A program made the translations under genes and the position numbers. The notes under the pieces are model-generated. The model saw nothing but the letters and a program-made list of their open reading frames with translations, was not told the origin of the DNA and searched no databases. Shown one piece after another: positions 43,604 to 52,310 of a stretch of DNA of 64,000 nt; within the stretch, counting starts at the first letter, position 1, and each line of letters begins with the position of its first letter. Origin of the DNA: Ponticoccus alexandrii (GTDB taxonomy: Bacteria > Pseudomonadota > Alphaproteobacteria > Rhodobacterales > Rhodobacteraceae); assembly GCF_016806125.1 (NCBI RefSeq), contig NZ_CP047166.1, forward strand, positions 434,001-498,000, given 5' to 3'.

Positions 43604-44394
43604 CAGTCCATTTCATCGGTGCCGGACCGGGGGCGCCCGACCTGCTGACGCTGCGCGGACGCGACCTGATCGCCGCCTGCCCGGTCTGCCTTTATGCGGG
43701 GTCGCTGGTGCCCGAGGCGGTGCTGGCGCATTGCCCCGAGGGGGCCGAGGTGGTGAACACGGCCCCGATGGATCTGGACGCGATCATCGCCCGCATGGCG
43801 GCGGCGCATGAGGCCGGGCAGGACGTGGCGCGGCTGCATTCCGGCGACCTGTCGGTCTGGTCGGCGATGGGCGAGCAGGTGCGCCGGTTGCAGGCGCTGG
43901 GTATCCCCTACACGGTGACGCCCGGCGTGCCCTCCTTCGCCGCCGCCGCCGCCACCCTTGGGCAGGAGCTGACGCTGCCGGGGCTGGGGCAGTCGGTGGT
44001 GCTGACGCGCACGCAGGGGCGCGCCTCGTCGATGCCCGAGGGCGAAACGCTCGAGAACTTTGGCCGCACCGGCGCGACGCTGGCGCTGCATCTCTCGGTC
44101 GGCAACCTTGCCAAGGTGGTCGCGGACCTGCTGCCGCATTACGGGGCCGACTGCCCGGTCGCGGTGGTCTACCGCGCGTCCTGGCCGGACGAGCGGGTGA
44201 TCCGCACCACGCTGGCGCGGCTCGAAGAGGATGTCGATGCGGGCATCTCGCGCACGGCGCTGATCCTCGTGGGACCGGCGCTGGCGGCGGAGGGCTTCGC
44301 CGAGAGCCGTCTGTATGCAGCGGATTACGACCGGCGCTATCGTCCGCAGACGGCAGAGAGCCCGTGGTCGGAGTGGCGCCATGGCGACGACTGA
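43600..44394 (+). CDS. cobM: Precorrin-4 C11-methyltransferase
   Basis: A 264-residue SAM-dependent methylase that methylates C-11 of precorrin-4. Family motifs are [44 protein letters not shown] and [18 protein letters not shown]. The start is GTG, overlapping the cobE stop. It is followed by 138 bp without a real gene that contain a palindromic repeat, the largest break in this part of the operon. Confidence 0.95.
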   Translation: MTVHFIGAGPGAPDLLTLRGRDLIAACPVCLYAGSLVPEAVLAHCPEGAEVVNTAPMDLDAIIARMAAAHEAGQDVARLHSGDLSVWSAMGEQVRRLQALGIPYTVTPGVPSFAAAAATLGQELTLPGLGQSVVLTRTQGRASSMPEGETLENFGRTGATLALHLSVGNLAKVVADLLPHYGADCPVAVVYRASWPDERVIRTTLARLEEDVDAGISRTALILVGPALAAEGFAESRLYAADYDRRYRPQTAESPWSEWRHGDD

Positions 44395-44457
44395 CATGGC
44401 TATGATCGACGCAGGGATGCCTGACGGCGCGATGGCTGACGTGGCGGCGCGTGGCAT

Positions 44458-44519
44458 GGGGGCTCTGCCCCCCTTGGCCTGCGGCCAATTCCCCCCGAGG
44501 TATTTCCGGACCAAAGAAG
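44458..44519. repeat. Double-hairpin repeat element, copy B
   Basis: Hairpins of GGGGGC with GCCCCC and of TTGGCC with GGCCAA precede the tail CCCCGAGGTATTTCCGG ending CCAAAGAAG. It lies between cobM and cobB, 13 bases before the cobB ATG. It is the closest relative of copy A after tal and shares its architecture with the insertion in cobN. It may affect mRNA processing between cobM and cobB. Confidence 0.75.
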
Positions 44520-44532
44520 CAGGGGCGTCGCG

Positions 44533-45843
44533 ATGAGCTTTCCACCGGGCGTGATGGTCTCGGCGCCCTCCTCGGGGACGGGCAAGACCACGGTGATGCT
44601 GGGGCTTCTCAGGGCCTTTGCCGAGGACGGGCTGGCCGTGCAGCCGTTCAAGTCGGGACCGGATTACATCGACCCGGCCTTTCACCGGGCGGCCTCTGGT
44701 CGGGCGTCGTTCAACCTTGATACATGGGCCATGGGGGACGGGCTGCTGGATGCCGTGGCGGGGCAGGCGGCGGGGGCCGACCTTTGCGTGGGCGAGGGCT
44801 CGATGGGGCTGTTCGACGGCGTGGCGACGCGGGGGCGTGCCGGGTACGGATCCAGCGCAGAGACCGCGCGGCGCATGGGCTGGCCGGTGGTGCTGGTGCT
44901 CGACGTCGGCGGGCAGGCGCAGTCGGCGGCGGCCACGGCGCTGGGGTTTCGCAGCTACATGCCCGCCCTACCCTTTGCCGGGGTGATCCTGAACCGCGTG
45001 GCTTCCCCGCGCCACGAGCGCCTGACGCGTCTGGGCATGGAGCGGGCGGGGCTGCCGGTGCTGGGCGTGCTGCCCCGGCGCGGCGACCTGACCCTGCCGG
45101 AGCGGCATCTGGGCCTGATCCAGGCGGTGGAGCATCCCGACCTAGAGGCGGCGATTGCAGGCTACGCGGCCTTCCTGCGCGAGAACGTCGATCTTGCGGC
45201 GATCCGGGCGGCAGCGGCTGGTGCCGGGGCCGTCTCGGGCGCCCTGCCGCGCCCGCCCGCGCAGCGCATCGCGCTGGCGCAGGATGCGGCCTTTTCCTTC
45301 ACCTATCCGCATCTTCTGGAAGGCTGGCGGCAGGCGGGGGCGGAGATTCTGCCCTTCTCGCCGCTGGCGGACGAGGCGCCCGACGCGGGCGCCGATCTGG
45401 TCTGGCTGCCCGGCGGCTATCCCGAGTTGCACGCCGGGCGGCTGGCGGCGGCGGAGCGGTTCCGCGCCGGGATGCTGGCTCATGCGCAGACGCGGCCCGT
45501 GCATGGCGAATGCGGGGGCTACATGGCGCTGGGCGAGGCGCTGATCGACAAGGAGGGCGTGCGGCACTCCATGCTGGGCTTGCTTGGCCTCGTGACCTCT
45601 TACGAGAAGCGCAAGTTCCACCTTGGCTACAGGCGCGCCGTTTTGGGTGCGGATATGCCGGGGTTTAGCGCGGGCGCGGCCCTGCGCGGGCACGAGTTCC
45701 ATTACTCCACCATCTTCGAGCAGCCCGATGCGCCGCTGGCCTCGGTCGCGGACGCGGATGGCAACCCGGTGCCCGAGACCGGCTCTCTGCGCGGCAATGT
45801 GACCGGCACCTTCTTTCACCTCATCGCGGGAGAGGCGCCATGA
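44533..45843 (+). CDS. cobB: Cobyrinate/hydrogenobyrinic acid a,c-diamide synthase
   Basis: A 436-residue glutamine-dependent amidotransferase acting on the a and c carboxylates before cobalt insertion. The ATPase domain has APSSGTGKTTVMLG and FKSGPDYIDPAFH; GEGSMGLFDG follows; the glutaminase domain has the cysteine in HGECGGYMALGEAL and a C-terminal HEFHYS. Length is typical. ATG is preceded by a poor ribosome site after repeat copy B. The stop overlaps cobA by 4 bp. Confidence 0.95.
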   Translation: MSFPPGVMVSAPSSGTGKTTVMLGLLRAFAEDGLAVQPFKSGPDYIDPAFHRAASGRASFNLDTWAMGDGLLDAVAGQAAGADLCVGEGSMGLFDGVATRGRAGYGSSAETARRMGWPVVLVLDVGGQAQSAAATALGFRSYMPALPFAGVILNRVASPRHERLTRLGMERAGLPVLGVLPRRGDLTLPERHLGLIQAVEHPDLEAAIAGYAAFLRENVDLAAIRAAAAGAGAVSGALPRPPAQRIALAQDAAFSFTYPHLLEGWRQAGAEILPFSPLADEAPDAGADLVWLPGGYPELHAGRLAAAERFRAGMLAHAQTRPVHGECGGYMALGEALIDKEGVRHSMLGLLGLVTSYEKRKFHLGYRRAVLGADMPGFSAGAALRGHEFHYSTIFEQPDAPLASVADADGNPVPETGSLRGNVTGTFFHLIAGEAP

Positions 45844-46586
45844 CAGGCTTCGTCAGCTTCGTCGGATCGGGGCCGGGCGACCCCGAGCTTTTGACGCTGA
45901 AGGCCGTGGACCGGCTGAAGCGGGCCGATGCGGTGCTCTTCGACGACCTGTCCTCGGGGCCGATCCTGAGCCATGCGCGCCCCGGGGCCGACCTTGTCGG
46001 TGTGGGCAAGCGGGCCGGGCGGCCCTCGCCCAAGCAGGATCACGTCAGCCGCCTGCTGGTGGATTACGCCAGCGAGGGCGGGCGGATCGTGCGGCTGAAA
46101 TCCGGCGACAGCGGCCTCTTCGGGCGGCTGGAGGAGGAGTTGGTCGCCCTGCGCGCGGCGGGCATCCCCTACGAGATCATCCCCGGCGTGCCCTCGGCCA
46201 TCGGCGCGGCGGCGGCCTGCGGCATTCCCCTGACGCGGCGCCTGACCGCGCGGCGGGTGCAGTTCGTCACCGGCCACGACGCCTCGGGGGGGCTGCCCGA
46301 GGACATCGACCTGACCGCGCTGGCAGACCCGCTGGCCTGCACCGTCGTCTTCATGGGCAAGCGGACCTTCCCGGCGCTCGCGGCCTCGCTGATGGCGCGG
46401 GGGCTGCCCGGCAGCACGCCCGCGATCCTGGCAGAGGCGGTCTGGACGCCCGAGCAGAGCCTGATGCGCTCGACCGTGGCGGGGCTGGCCGAGCGGCTGG
46501 CCGGAGAGGTGGGGACGCGCCCGGCGCTGATCCTTTACGGACCGCTGGCCGAGATGGGCGTGGGCTTCGACGAGGGCATGGCGTGA
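45840..46586 (+). CDS. cobA: Uroporphyrinogen-III C-methyltransferase
   Basis: A 248-residue SUMT enzyme that methylates uroporphyrinogen III at C-2 and C-7 to precorrin-2, the entry step of corrin (and siroheme) synthesis. Typical blocks are VGSGPGDPELLTLKAVDRLKRADAVLFDDL, VGKRAGRPSPKQD, RLKSGDSGLFGRLEEE, PGVPSAIGAAAACGIPLTRR and VFMGKRTFPAL. There is no fused CysG reductase/chelatase domain, as expected for a cobalamin-dedicated enzyme. It overlaps cobB and cobF by 4 bp each. Confidence 0.95.
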   Translation: MTGFVSFVGSGPGDPELLTLKAVDRLKRADAVLFDDLSSGPILSHARPGADLVGVGKRAGRPSPKQDHVSRLLVDYASEGGRIVRLKSGDSGLFGRLEEELVALRAAGIPYEIIPGVPSAIGAAAACGIPLTRRLTARRVQFVTGHDASGGLPEDIDLTALADPLACTVVFMGKRTFPALAASLMARGLPGSTPAILAEAVWTPEQSLMRSTVAGLAERLAGEVGTRPALILYGPLAEMGVGFDEGMA

Positions 46587-47317
46587 GAGACCTCTGGCTG
46601 ATTGGTATCGGCACCGGCAATCCCGAGCATGTGACGCTGGAGGGGATGCGGCTGTTGCGCGAGGCGGCGGTGGTGCTGATCCCGCGCAAGGCGGCGAAGG
46701 ACGACCTTGCCGAACTGCGGCTGGCGATCCTGCGCGCGGCGGGGGCCGAGGCGCGGGTCATCGCCTTCGACATGCCGGAACGCGACCCGGCGCTGCCCTA
46801 TCACGACCGCGTCGCGGCGTGGCACGACGAGATCGCGCGGCGCTGGGTGGCTGCGCTTGAGGGCGCGCCGGAGGGGCCGGTGGCCTTGCTGGTCTGGGGC
46901 GATCCGGGGCTGTACGATTCGACCCTGCGGATCGCCGAACGCCTGACGCCCGCGCCCACCGTGCGGGTCGTGCCGGGTGTGACGGCATTGCAGGCGCTGA
47001 CCTCGGCCCATGCGATCCCCTTCAACACGGTGAACGGCGCGGTGACGGTCACGACCGGGCGGCGGCTGCGCGACCATGGCTGGCCGGAGGGCGCCGAGAC
47101 GGTGGTGGTGATGCTGGACGGAGAATGCAGCTTTCAGGTGCTGGAGCCATCGGGGTTGTCGATCTGGTGGGGCGGTTTCCTTGGCATGGCGGAGCAGGTG
47201 CTGGAAAGCGGGCCGCTGGGCGAAGCCGGGCCGCGCATTGTCCGGGCGAGGGCCGAGGCGCGCGCGCGGCATGGCTGGATCATGGACACCTACCTGCTTC
47301 GGCGGAAAATGGGGTGA
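46583..47317 (+). CDS. cobF: Precorrin-6A synthase (deacetylating)
   Basis: A 244-residue SAM-dependent methylase that methylates C-1 of precorrin-5 and releases the acetyl fragment. IGIGTGNPEHVTLEGMRLL at the N-terminus, VLIPRKAAKDDLAELR, LLVWGDPGLYDSTLRIAERL and the aromatic SGLSIWWGGF segment are CobF features. It has a GTG start overlapping the cobA stop and is the last plus-strand gene of the operon. An 87-bp gap with a small CCCGGG-ATGCAA-CCCGGG hairpin separates it from the convergent cbiO. Confidence 0.94.
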   Translation: MRDLWLIGIGTGNPEHVTLEGMRLLREAAVVLIPRKAAKDDLAELRLAILRAAGAEARVIAFDMPERDPALPYHDRVAAWHDEIARRWVAALEGAPEGPVALLVWGDPGLYDSTLRIAERLTPAPTVRVVPGVTALQALTSAHAIPFNTVNGAVTVTTGRRLRDHGWPEGAETVVVMLDGECSFQVLEPSGLSIWWGGFLGMAEQVLESGPLGEAGPRIVRARAEARARHGWIMDTYLLRRKMG

Positions 47318-47404
47318 GCCCCCACTTTGCTGCGCCCCCCGGTCACCGCACGCGCGTGCCGTGGCCATCCCGGGATGCAACCCGGGGTCGCAGCCTTGTC
47401 CGGT

Positions 47405-48055
47405 CTATCCGGGTACGATCCGGCCCGCCTCCAGCCGCGAGGCGTCGGGCGCGATCTGTTGCCGGAAGGCCGGGTCGTGGCTGACCAGCAGGATCGCCTG
47501 CGGCAGGGCCTGCAGGATCTCCACCAGCCGGGCCTCGTTCTTCTGGTCCAACGCATTGGTCGGCTCGTCCAGCAGCAGCACTTCGGGCTCCATTGCCAGT
47601 ACGGTGGCCAGCGTCACCAGGCGTTTCTCGCCGCCCGACAGCTTGTAGGTCACCCGGTCGCGCAGGTGGCGCAGGTCGAGGTCGTCGAGCACGCGGTCGA
47701 CGAGGGCCAGCGCCTCGTCGCGGCTTTTGCCAAGATTCAGCGGGCCGAAGGCCACGTCCTCGGCCACCGTGGGGCAGAAGAGCTGGTCGTCGGCATCCTG
47801 AAACACCAGACCAACGCGGCGGCGAACCTCGTGAAAGTCGGCCTCGGCGCGGCGGGGTACGCCGAAGGCCGTGACCGTCCCGGCATTCGGGCGTTGCAGC
47901 CCGAGCGCGATCAGCAGCAGCGTCGACTTGCCCGCGCCATTCGCACCGACCAGAGAAAGCCGTTGTCCTTCGGCCAGCGCAAGGCTGGCGCCGTCGAGGA
48001 TCGGCGGCTGGCCGGGATAGCCGAAACGGATGTCGTCGAGGGAGATCAGCGCCAT
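47405..48055 (-). CDS. cbiO: Cobalt/nickel ECF transporter ATPase CbiO
   Basis: A 216-residue ABC ATPase of the energy-coupling factor type. Walker A is GANGAGKST, Q-loop VFQDADDQLFCPTVAEDVAFGP, signature LSGGEKR and Walker B VLLLDEPTNALD. It powers uptake through the CbiQ and CbiM membrane proteins. It is the last of five overlapping minus-strand genes; its start overlaps the end of cbiQ by 10 bp. Confidence 0.93.
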   Translation of the reverse strand: MALISLDDIRFGYPGQPPILDGASLALAEGQRLSLVGANGAGKSTLLLIALGLQRPNAGTVTAFGVPRRAEADFHEVRRRVGLVFQDADDQLFCPTVAEDVAFGPLNLGKSRDEALALVDRVLDDLDLRHLRDRVTYKLSGGEKRLVTLATVLAMEPEVLLLDEPTNALDQKNEARLVEILQALPQAILLVSHDPAFRQQIAPDASRLEAGRIVPG

Positions 48056-48837
48056 GTCATGTCCAGTCCAAGCAGCGCCGCACAGGCAAGGCCCGCGAGG
48101 GCGGCAAAGCGCCAGTCGGCGGCGCCCAGCCGGAACTCCTGCAGCAACATCAGGCGCCCGGTGAAGCCCCGGCATTTCATCGCGGACAGCACCCGCTCCG
48201 AGCGGTCGATGGCGCGTACCAGCATCATGCCCACAAGATAGCCGAAGCTGCGATAGGTGTGCCAGTTGGTGCCCGGGCGAAAGCCGCGCACCTTCATCGC
48301 GGCGCGCAGGCGCAGATATTCCGCGCGCAGCACTTCGACGTAGCGGATATTGAACATCATCAGGTGCACCAGTGTCTCGGGCACCTTCATCCGGTAGAGC
48401 GCATGGCCCAGCGTCACCGGCTCCAGCGTGCCGACGAGCACCAGCAGGACGAGCACCACGGCATTTGCGGTCAGGCCGATCTCGATGGCGCGGGCAAGGC
48501 CCTGCCATGTGGCCGGAAAGCCCCAGAGCGTGAAGATCACATCGCCCGGTACGGTGAAGGGCAGGAGCGCCAGTATGAAGAAGATGAAGCTGTCCATCAT
48601 CGCCACCCGCTTCAGTGTGCGCCGGACCGGCAGCCGCGCCAGCAGCAGCAGAAGCAGCGCGCAGGCCAGCGCCGCCGTCAGGGCGGGCAGGCCGGACAGG
48701 GCCACCGTGACCACCGCAAAGAGGCAGGCCACGGCAATCCGCATCCGGGGGTCCAGCCGTTCGAGCACGGCGGGAAAGCCGCCGGGCGGGGTGGCCGGAT
48801 CCAGCGGCGCGGCAGCCTGCGAAAAGCTGTGGCTCAT
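48046..48837 (-). CDS. cbiQ: Cobalt/nickel ECF transporter transmembrane protein CbiQ
   Basis: A 263-residue membrane protein with about five to six helices. The coupling motif AAMKVRGFRPGTN and a second SAMKCRGFTG are the two Ala-Arg-Gly-type signatures that contact the ATPase. The N-terminus is long and cytoplasmic and contains LERLDPRMRIAV. It overlaps the preceding and following genes, indicating a fixed-ratio transporter complex. Confidence 0.93.
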   Translation of the reverse strand: MSHSFSQAAAPLDPATPPGGFPAVLERLDPRMRIAVACLFAVVTVALSGLPALTAALACALLLLLLARLPVRRTLKRVAMMDSFIFFILALLPFTVPGDVIFTLWGFPATWQGLARAIEIGLTANAVVLVLLVLVGTLEPVTLGHALYRMKVPETLVHLMMFNIRYVEVLRAEYLRLRAAMKVRGFRPGTNWHTYRSFGYLVGMMLVRAIDRSERVLSAMKCRGFTGRLMLLQEFRLGAADWRFAALAGLACAALLGLDMTWR

Positions 48838-49403
48838 GCGGCGTCCTTCAGCTTGCGGCGGGCCGCGAGGTAGAAGCCAAGCCCGAAGAGGCCCGCGATG
48901 TAGCCCATGCCGCCAAGGATCGACTGAAGGTCGTTCTTTTCGCGGTAGGCGGCGATCTCGCGGCGCAGCGGGCGCATCTCGTCGCGCACGATCTCGGCCA
49001 TGATGGCGCGCTGCTGGTCGCTCATCGACACCGGAGCCGCTGGTGTCCGGTCCTCTGGCGTCTCCGTGACGATCGGTTCTTGACCGAGGATCTTTGCCAC
49101 ATCTTCGGCGCTCATGGTCACATCGGCGACGTGACCGGCGCCCAGATCGGCGCGGAAGGTATGGGCCACGGGTTGTGCCGGGGTGAAGACGAAGAAGCCG
49201 TCGTCGTCCGTTTCCGTAGTGCCCAGCTCGGCGCCGTCGGGGCCATATACGGTGACCGTCTGGCCCACCGCCATGTCGCCGTTGGAAAAGCCGATCTCGC
49301 CCTCGATGCTGTCGCCTGAAGGAAAGACCGAGGCGATGACCTTATGGGCCAGCGCGGGCAGGGGCAGGGCGCAGAGCGCGAGTATCATGGCAAGGCGTCT
49401 CAT
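48834..49403 (-). CDS. NikL-like exported membrane-anchored accessory protein of the metal transporter
   Basis: A 189-residue protein with a signal peptide (residues 1-19, ends ALA), a beta-sandwich domain with DDDGFFVFTPAQPVAHTFRADLG resembling carboxypeptidase-regulatory folds, a charged stretch, and one C-terminal helix (GMGYIAGLFGLGFYLAA). This fits NikL/CbiL-type accessory parts of nickel or cobalt ECF systems, which replace CbiN. It overlaps cbiQ and cbiM by 4 bp each. It probably helps CbiM take up the metal ion from the periplasm. Confidence 0.78.
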   Translation of the reverse strand: MRRLAMILALCALPLPALAHKVIASVFPSGDSIEGEIGFSNGDMAVGQTVTVYGPDGAELGTTETDDDGFFVFTPAQPVAHTFRADLGAGHVADVTMSAEDVAKILGQEPIVTETPEDRTPAAPVSMSDQQRAIMAEIVRDEMRPLRREIAAYREKNDLQSILGGMGYIAGLFGLGFYLAARRKLKDAA

Positions 49404-50017
49404 GTCCGGACCTCTGCGAAGGTGGTGAAAAGCTCCGGTTTGACCCGGCGTGCCAGCAGAACCGCGAAGGCGGTCAGAAAGCCCTCGATCGCCATGACCG
49501 GGATATGCGCCACAAAGACCAGATGCGCGGCGGCGATGAACTCTTCTCCCGAGAGAGCCAGCGAGCCCGCGACCATGGCCGTTGTACCCACGATGGCAAA
49601 GGCCCCGCCGATCCCGGCCCAGAGTGCCGCCGAAAGCGGACTGCCGCGCCGGATCATCGGGCCGAACAGCAGCCCCGTCAGGACCGCCGGCAGCGCGATG
49701 TTCACCGCGTTCACCCCCAGCACCGTCAGTCCGCCGAAGCCGAAGAAGACCGCCTGTAACAGCAGGCCCACGAAGAGCGCCGGGAAAGCGGCCCAGCCGA
49801 GCACAAGCCCGGCCAGACCGTTCAGGATCAGGTGGACGGAGGACGGCCCGATCGGCACATGGATCAGCGAGGCCACGAAGAAGCTGGCGGACAGCACGCC
49901 CGCTGCCGGGATACGCTCCAGCGTCAGCGCGCGCAGGCCCATGGCCACGCCCCCCGCCGCCAGAACGGCGCCGCCGATGACGACCGGGTTGGAAAGCGCT
50001 CCGTCCACGATGTGCAT
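49400..50017 (-). CDS. cbiM: Cobalt/nickel ECF transporter substrate-binding membrane protein CbiM
   Basis: A 205-residue membrane protein. The mature N-terminus MHIVDG supplies the metal-binding amino group and His2; HVPIGPSSVHLILNGLAGLVLGW and AHIPVMAIEGFLTAF are conserved. About seven hydrophobic segments are present. There is no fused or separate CbiN. It lies between the exported DUF4198 protein gene (4-bp gap) and the NikL-like gene. Cobalt as substrate is inferred from the upstream cobalamin riboswitch, since sequence alone cannot separate cobalt from nickel. Confidence 0.9.
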   Translation of the reverse strand: MHIVDGALSNPVVIGGAVLAAGGVAMGLRALTLERIPAAGVLSASFFVASLIHVPIGPSSVHLILNGLAGLVLGWAAFPALFVGLLLQAVFFGFGGLTVLGVNAVNIALPAVLTGLLFGPMIRRGSPLSAALWAGIGGAFAIVGTTAMVAGSLALSGEEFIAAAHLVFVAHIPVMAIEGFLTAFAVLLARRVKPELFTTFAEVRT

Positions 50018-50021
50018 GGCG

Positions 50022-50804
50022 TTACTCCATGTCCCAGGCGCGGATCCAGATCACCGCGTCCTGACTGAGCTCCTTGCCCTCGTGTTCGGTGTCCGGGCCG
50101 CTGCCGAGCGCCGCAAAGCCCCAGTACCCGGCCTTGGGCACGCCGAAGGTGAAGGTGCCGTTCGCATCGCTGATCGCGACGATGGACCCGCCGGGCAGCG
50201 GCTTCGCGGTAGGCGCGCTGGCGGCGTTGGTTTCGAACGAAGGCTCTGCCGCCATGTACTCGATCTCGATCTCGGCACCCGCCACCGGTTCGCCTTCGGA
50301 CAGCACCTGCCCGGTGAAGGTCGAGCCGGTGATGACGTTGTAGGGCTTGTTCAGCGGCAGGATCTCTGTCTTCAGCCCCTGCGGCTGGTCCCAGTCGGTC
50401 GGCAGCTCGTTGCGGTTCAGATAGGCCTTGGTGATCTGCTGGATGAAGATATCTTCGGATTCCTCGTAGTAGGGCTGCGGCACCGTCACCAGCACGTAGT
50501 CGCCCGAGCGTTTCACCGGGACAGAGCCGATGAAAGCCGGGTTCTCGTTCTCGCCGCCGTTGAAGGTCGAGGGGGTCAGCGTATCCATCAGGTCGATTTT
50601 CTCGCCATTGTGGATGACGTAGAATTCCTGCGGCTTGTCCAGCGCCATGACGTGGCCCACGGTCATCGGGTGCCAGAAGACCAGCTTGACCGGGACGTCT
50701 CCGGGGCGGTCGATCATGGTGTCGGTGGTGTATTCCAGCAGGAAATGCGCCTGCGCGGAAACGGGAAGAAGGGCGGCCGCAGTGGCCAGCATAAGGGATT
50801 TCAT
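50022..50804 (-). CDS. DUF4198 (NikK-like) periplasmic protein
   Basis: A 260-residue exported protein: signal peptide MKSLMLATAAALLPVSAQA, then HFLLEY directly at the mature N-terminus and a DUF4198 fold with a C-terminal beta-sandwich (SDANGTFTFGVPKAGYWGFAAL). A histidine at the start of the mature chain could bind metal. DUF4198/NikK proteins accompany nickel and cobalt ECF transporters. It is the first gene of the operon, with AGGAGAG nine bases before ATG, and lies about 160 bp downstream of the cobalamin riboswitch. Confidence 0.83.
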   Translation of the reverse strand: MKSLMLATAAALLPVSAQAHFLLEYTTDTMIDRPGDVPVKLVFWHPMTVGHVMALDKPQEFYVIHNGEKIDLMDTLTPSTFNGGENENPAFIGSVPVKRSGDYVLVTVPQPYYEESEDIFIQQITKAYLNRNELPTDWDQPQGLKTEILPLNKPYNVITGSTFTGQVLSEGEPVAGAEIEIEYMAAEPSFETNAASAPTAKPLPGGSIVAISDANGTFTFGVPKAGYWGFAALGSGPDTEHEGKELSQDAVIWIRAWDME

Positions 50805-50939
50805 CGGGTCGGTCTCTCCTGGCGCCTCACCCGGCGCATGGCTTTTGAACGCCAGAGAGGGCCTTGGCCAAGACAGGACCACGGACGAGGGCGCCCGGCA
50901 CCGATCCAGGCCAGACGCGCACCCCGGCGTCCGGTGGCA

Positions 50940-50960
50940 GCGCCCCGTCCGAAGGGGCGC
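50940..50960 (-). terminator. Hairpin after the second riboswitch
   Basis: A perfect 7-bp stem (arm GCGCCCC) with a 7-base loop follows the B12 box immediately on the minus strand. It may be the switching hairpin of the riboswitch. No T-run follows, so simple intrinsic termination is uncertain. The remaining leader, 50805-50939, shows no other structure I can name. Confidence 0.4.
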
Positions 50961-50962
50961 CC

Positions 50963-51145
50963 GACCGGCAGGTCTCCTGGCTTGCGGGTCGTCACCTTGG
51001 GCCTGCCTTCCCGGATTGCTCCAGTGGCGTCTTGGCCCGGCTCGCCGCTTACAGTTGCGGGGGCAGCTGCCGGTTTGGCCCGGATGGGCCGCACGGCATT
51101 CCCTCTTTCCCCCGGCGCGGATGACCCCCGCCGGGACCGGTCCCG
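50963..51145 (-). promoter_or_regulatory. Cobalamin riboswitch before the metal transporter operon
   Basis: Read on the minus strand the aptamer elements come in order: GGGAATGCCG, GCCCCCGCAACTGTAAGCGG, GCCACTGG, CGGGAAGGC and the B12 box AAGCCAGGAGACCTGCC (50967-50983). These match the cobalamin family better than the first copy does. Adenosylcobalamin should repress the DUF4198-cbiM-cbiL-cbiQ-cbiO genes. This is the main evidence that the transporter imports cobalt. Confidence 0.94.
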
Positions 51146-51148
51146 ACT

Positions 51149-51177
51149 TGGGTAGTCGCAACGCCGCAATGCGTCAA
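51149..51177 (-). promoter_or_regulatory. Candidate promoter of the riboswitch-led transporter operon
   Basis: On the minus strand TTGACG (51177-51172) and TACCCA (51154-51149) are 17 bases apart, placed just before the riboswitch. The -10 match is weak. The 51178-51404 stretch further right holds no gene that I can support. Confidence 0.35.
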
Positions 51178-51404
51178 CGGGATTCGCTGGGCGGGATTTG
51201 GAGGCCTGTACCGGGGGTGTCGGCAGGACGCGGGGGGCGGAGGGGATAGGCCCGGTGGGGCGCGGTTGGCGGTCCTTGCGGTGCGGCATGGCGGTTTGCG
51301 CCCCGGGTGCGGGGTCTGTCGGTCGGGGGCCTGTGGCCCTGCGACGTCCGGCAGGCGCGCGGCGGCGGCTTTCATTCGCTGCGCTGCGCGCCTATGGGAG
51401 GGGA

Positions 51405-52238
51405 ATGAAGACGCGTTCGATACTCATCACCGGCTGTTCCTCCGGGATCGGCCACGATGCCGCCCACACCCTGGCAGAGCGCGGCTGGCAGGTCTTTGCC
51501 GCGTGCCGGCAAGAGGCCGATTGCGCGCGGTTCCGGGCCGAAGGCTTCATCAGCCCGCGCATCGACTACACGGAGGAGGCCAGTATCGGCACGGGCCTTT
51601 CCGAGGTGCTAAAGCACACGGGCGGGCGGCTGGACGCACTGTTCAACAACGGCGCCCATGCGATCCCCGGCGCGGTCGAGGACCTGCCCACCGACGCATT
51701 GCGCGCGATCTTCGAGGCCAATGTCTTTGGCTGGCACACGCTGACGCGCCGGGTGATCCCGGTGATGCGGGCGCAGGGCCACGGGCGGATCGTGAACCAC
51801 TCATCCGTGCTTGGGCTGGTGGTGATGCCATGGCGCGCGGCTTACAACGCCTCGAAGTTCGCGGTGGAGGGGCTGACCGACACGCTGCGGATCGAGATGC
51901 GCGACACGCCGATCCATGTGGTCACGCTGAACACCGGGCCGGTGACCACGAAGATCCGGGAGAACTCGATCCCGCATTTCGAGCGCTGGGTGGACTGGCG
52001 CGCCTCGCCGCGCCGCGCGCAATACGAGGCCAGGCTGCTGAAGCGGCTCTACGAAAGCCGTGGCGGTCCGGACCTCTTCGAACTGCCGCCTTCTGCGGTG
52101 ACGGCGAAGCTGCTGCGGGCGCTGGACAGCCCGGCCCCGCGACCCCGCTATTACGTCACAAGGGCCACGCACCTGATGGGGGCGGCCCGGCGGCTGCTGC
52201 CGACCCGGGGGCTCGACTGGCTGATCGCGAAGGGCTGA
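51405..52238 (+). CDS. SDR-family oxidoreductase
   Basis: A 277-residue classical short-chain dehydrogenase. The NAD(P)-binding motif is TGCSSGIG at the N-terminus, NNGAH replaces the common NNAG, and the catalytic Ser and YxxxK are in HSSVLGLVVMPWRAAYNASK. The ATG follows GGGAGGGG closely. The substrate is unknown; relatives act on retinol- or steroid-like and acyl compounds. It stands apart from the cobalamin genes and precedes a short membrane protein gene by about 70 bp. Confidence 0.9.
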   Translation: MKTRSILITGCSSGIGHDAAHTLAERGWQVFAACRQEADCARFRAEGFISPRIDYTEEASIGTGLSEVLKHTGGRLDALFNNGAHAIPGAVEDLPTDALRAIFEANVFGWHTLTRRVIPVMRAQGHGRIVNHSSVLGLVVMPWRAAYNASKFAVEGLTDTLRIEMRDTPIHVVTLNTGPVTTKIRENSIPHFERWVDWRASPRRAQYEARLLKRLYESRGGPDLFELPPSAVTAKLLRALDSPAPRPRYYVTRATHLMGAARRLLPTRGLDWLIAKG

Positions 52239-52310
52239 GCCTGCGACGCCAAGCGCTGTTCGCTTTTGCCCGCGTCTCCGCTATGTGGCAGGCAAAGCAC
52301 TGGAGGCCTC

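Noticed and set aside
44381-44536. Small plus-strand frame from the end of cobM through the repeat to cobB
   Set aside because: It starts inside cobM in another frame and runs through the palindromic repeat. There is no good ribosome site and the C-terminal part is just the translated repeat.
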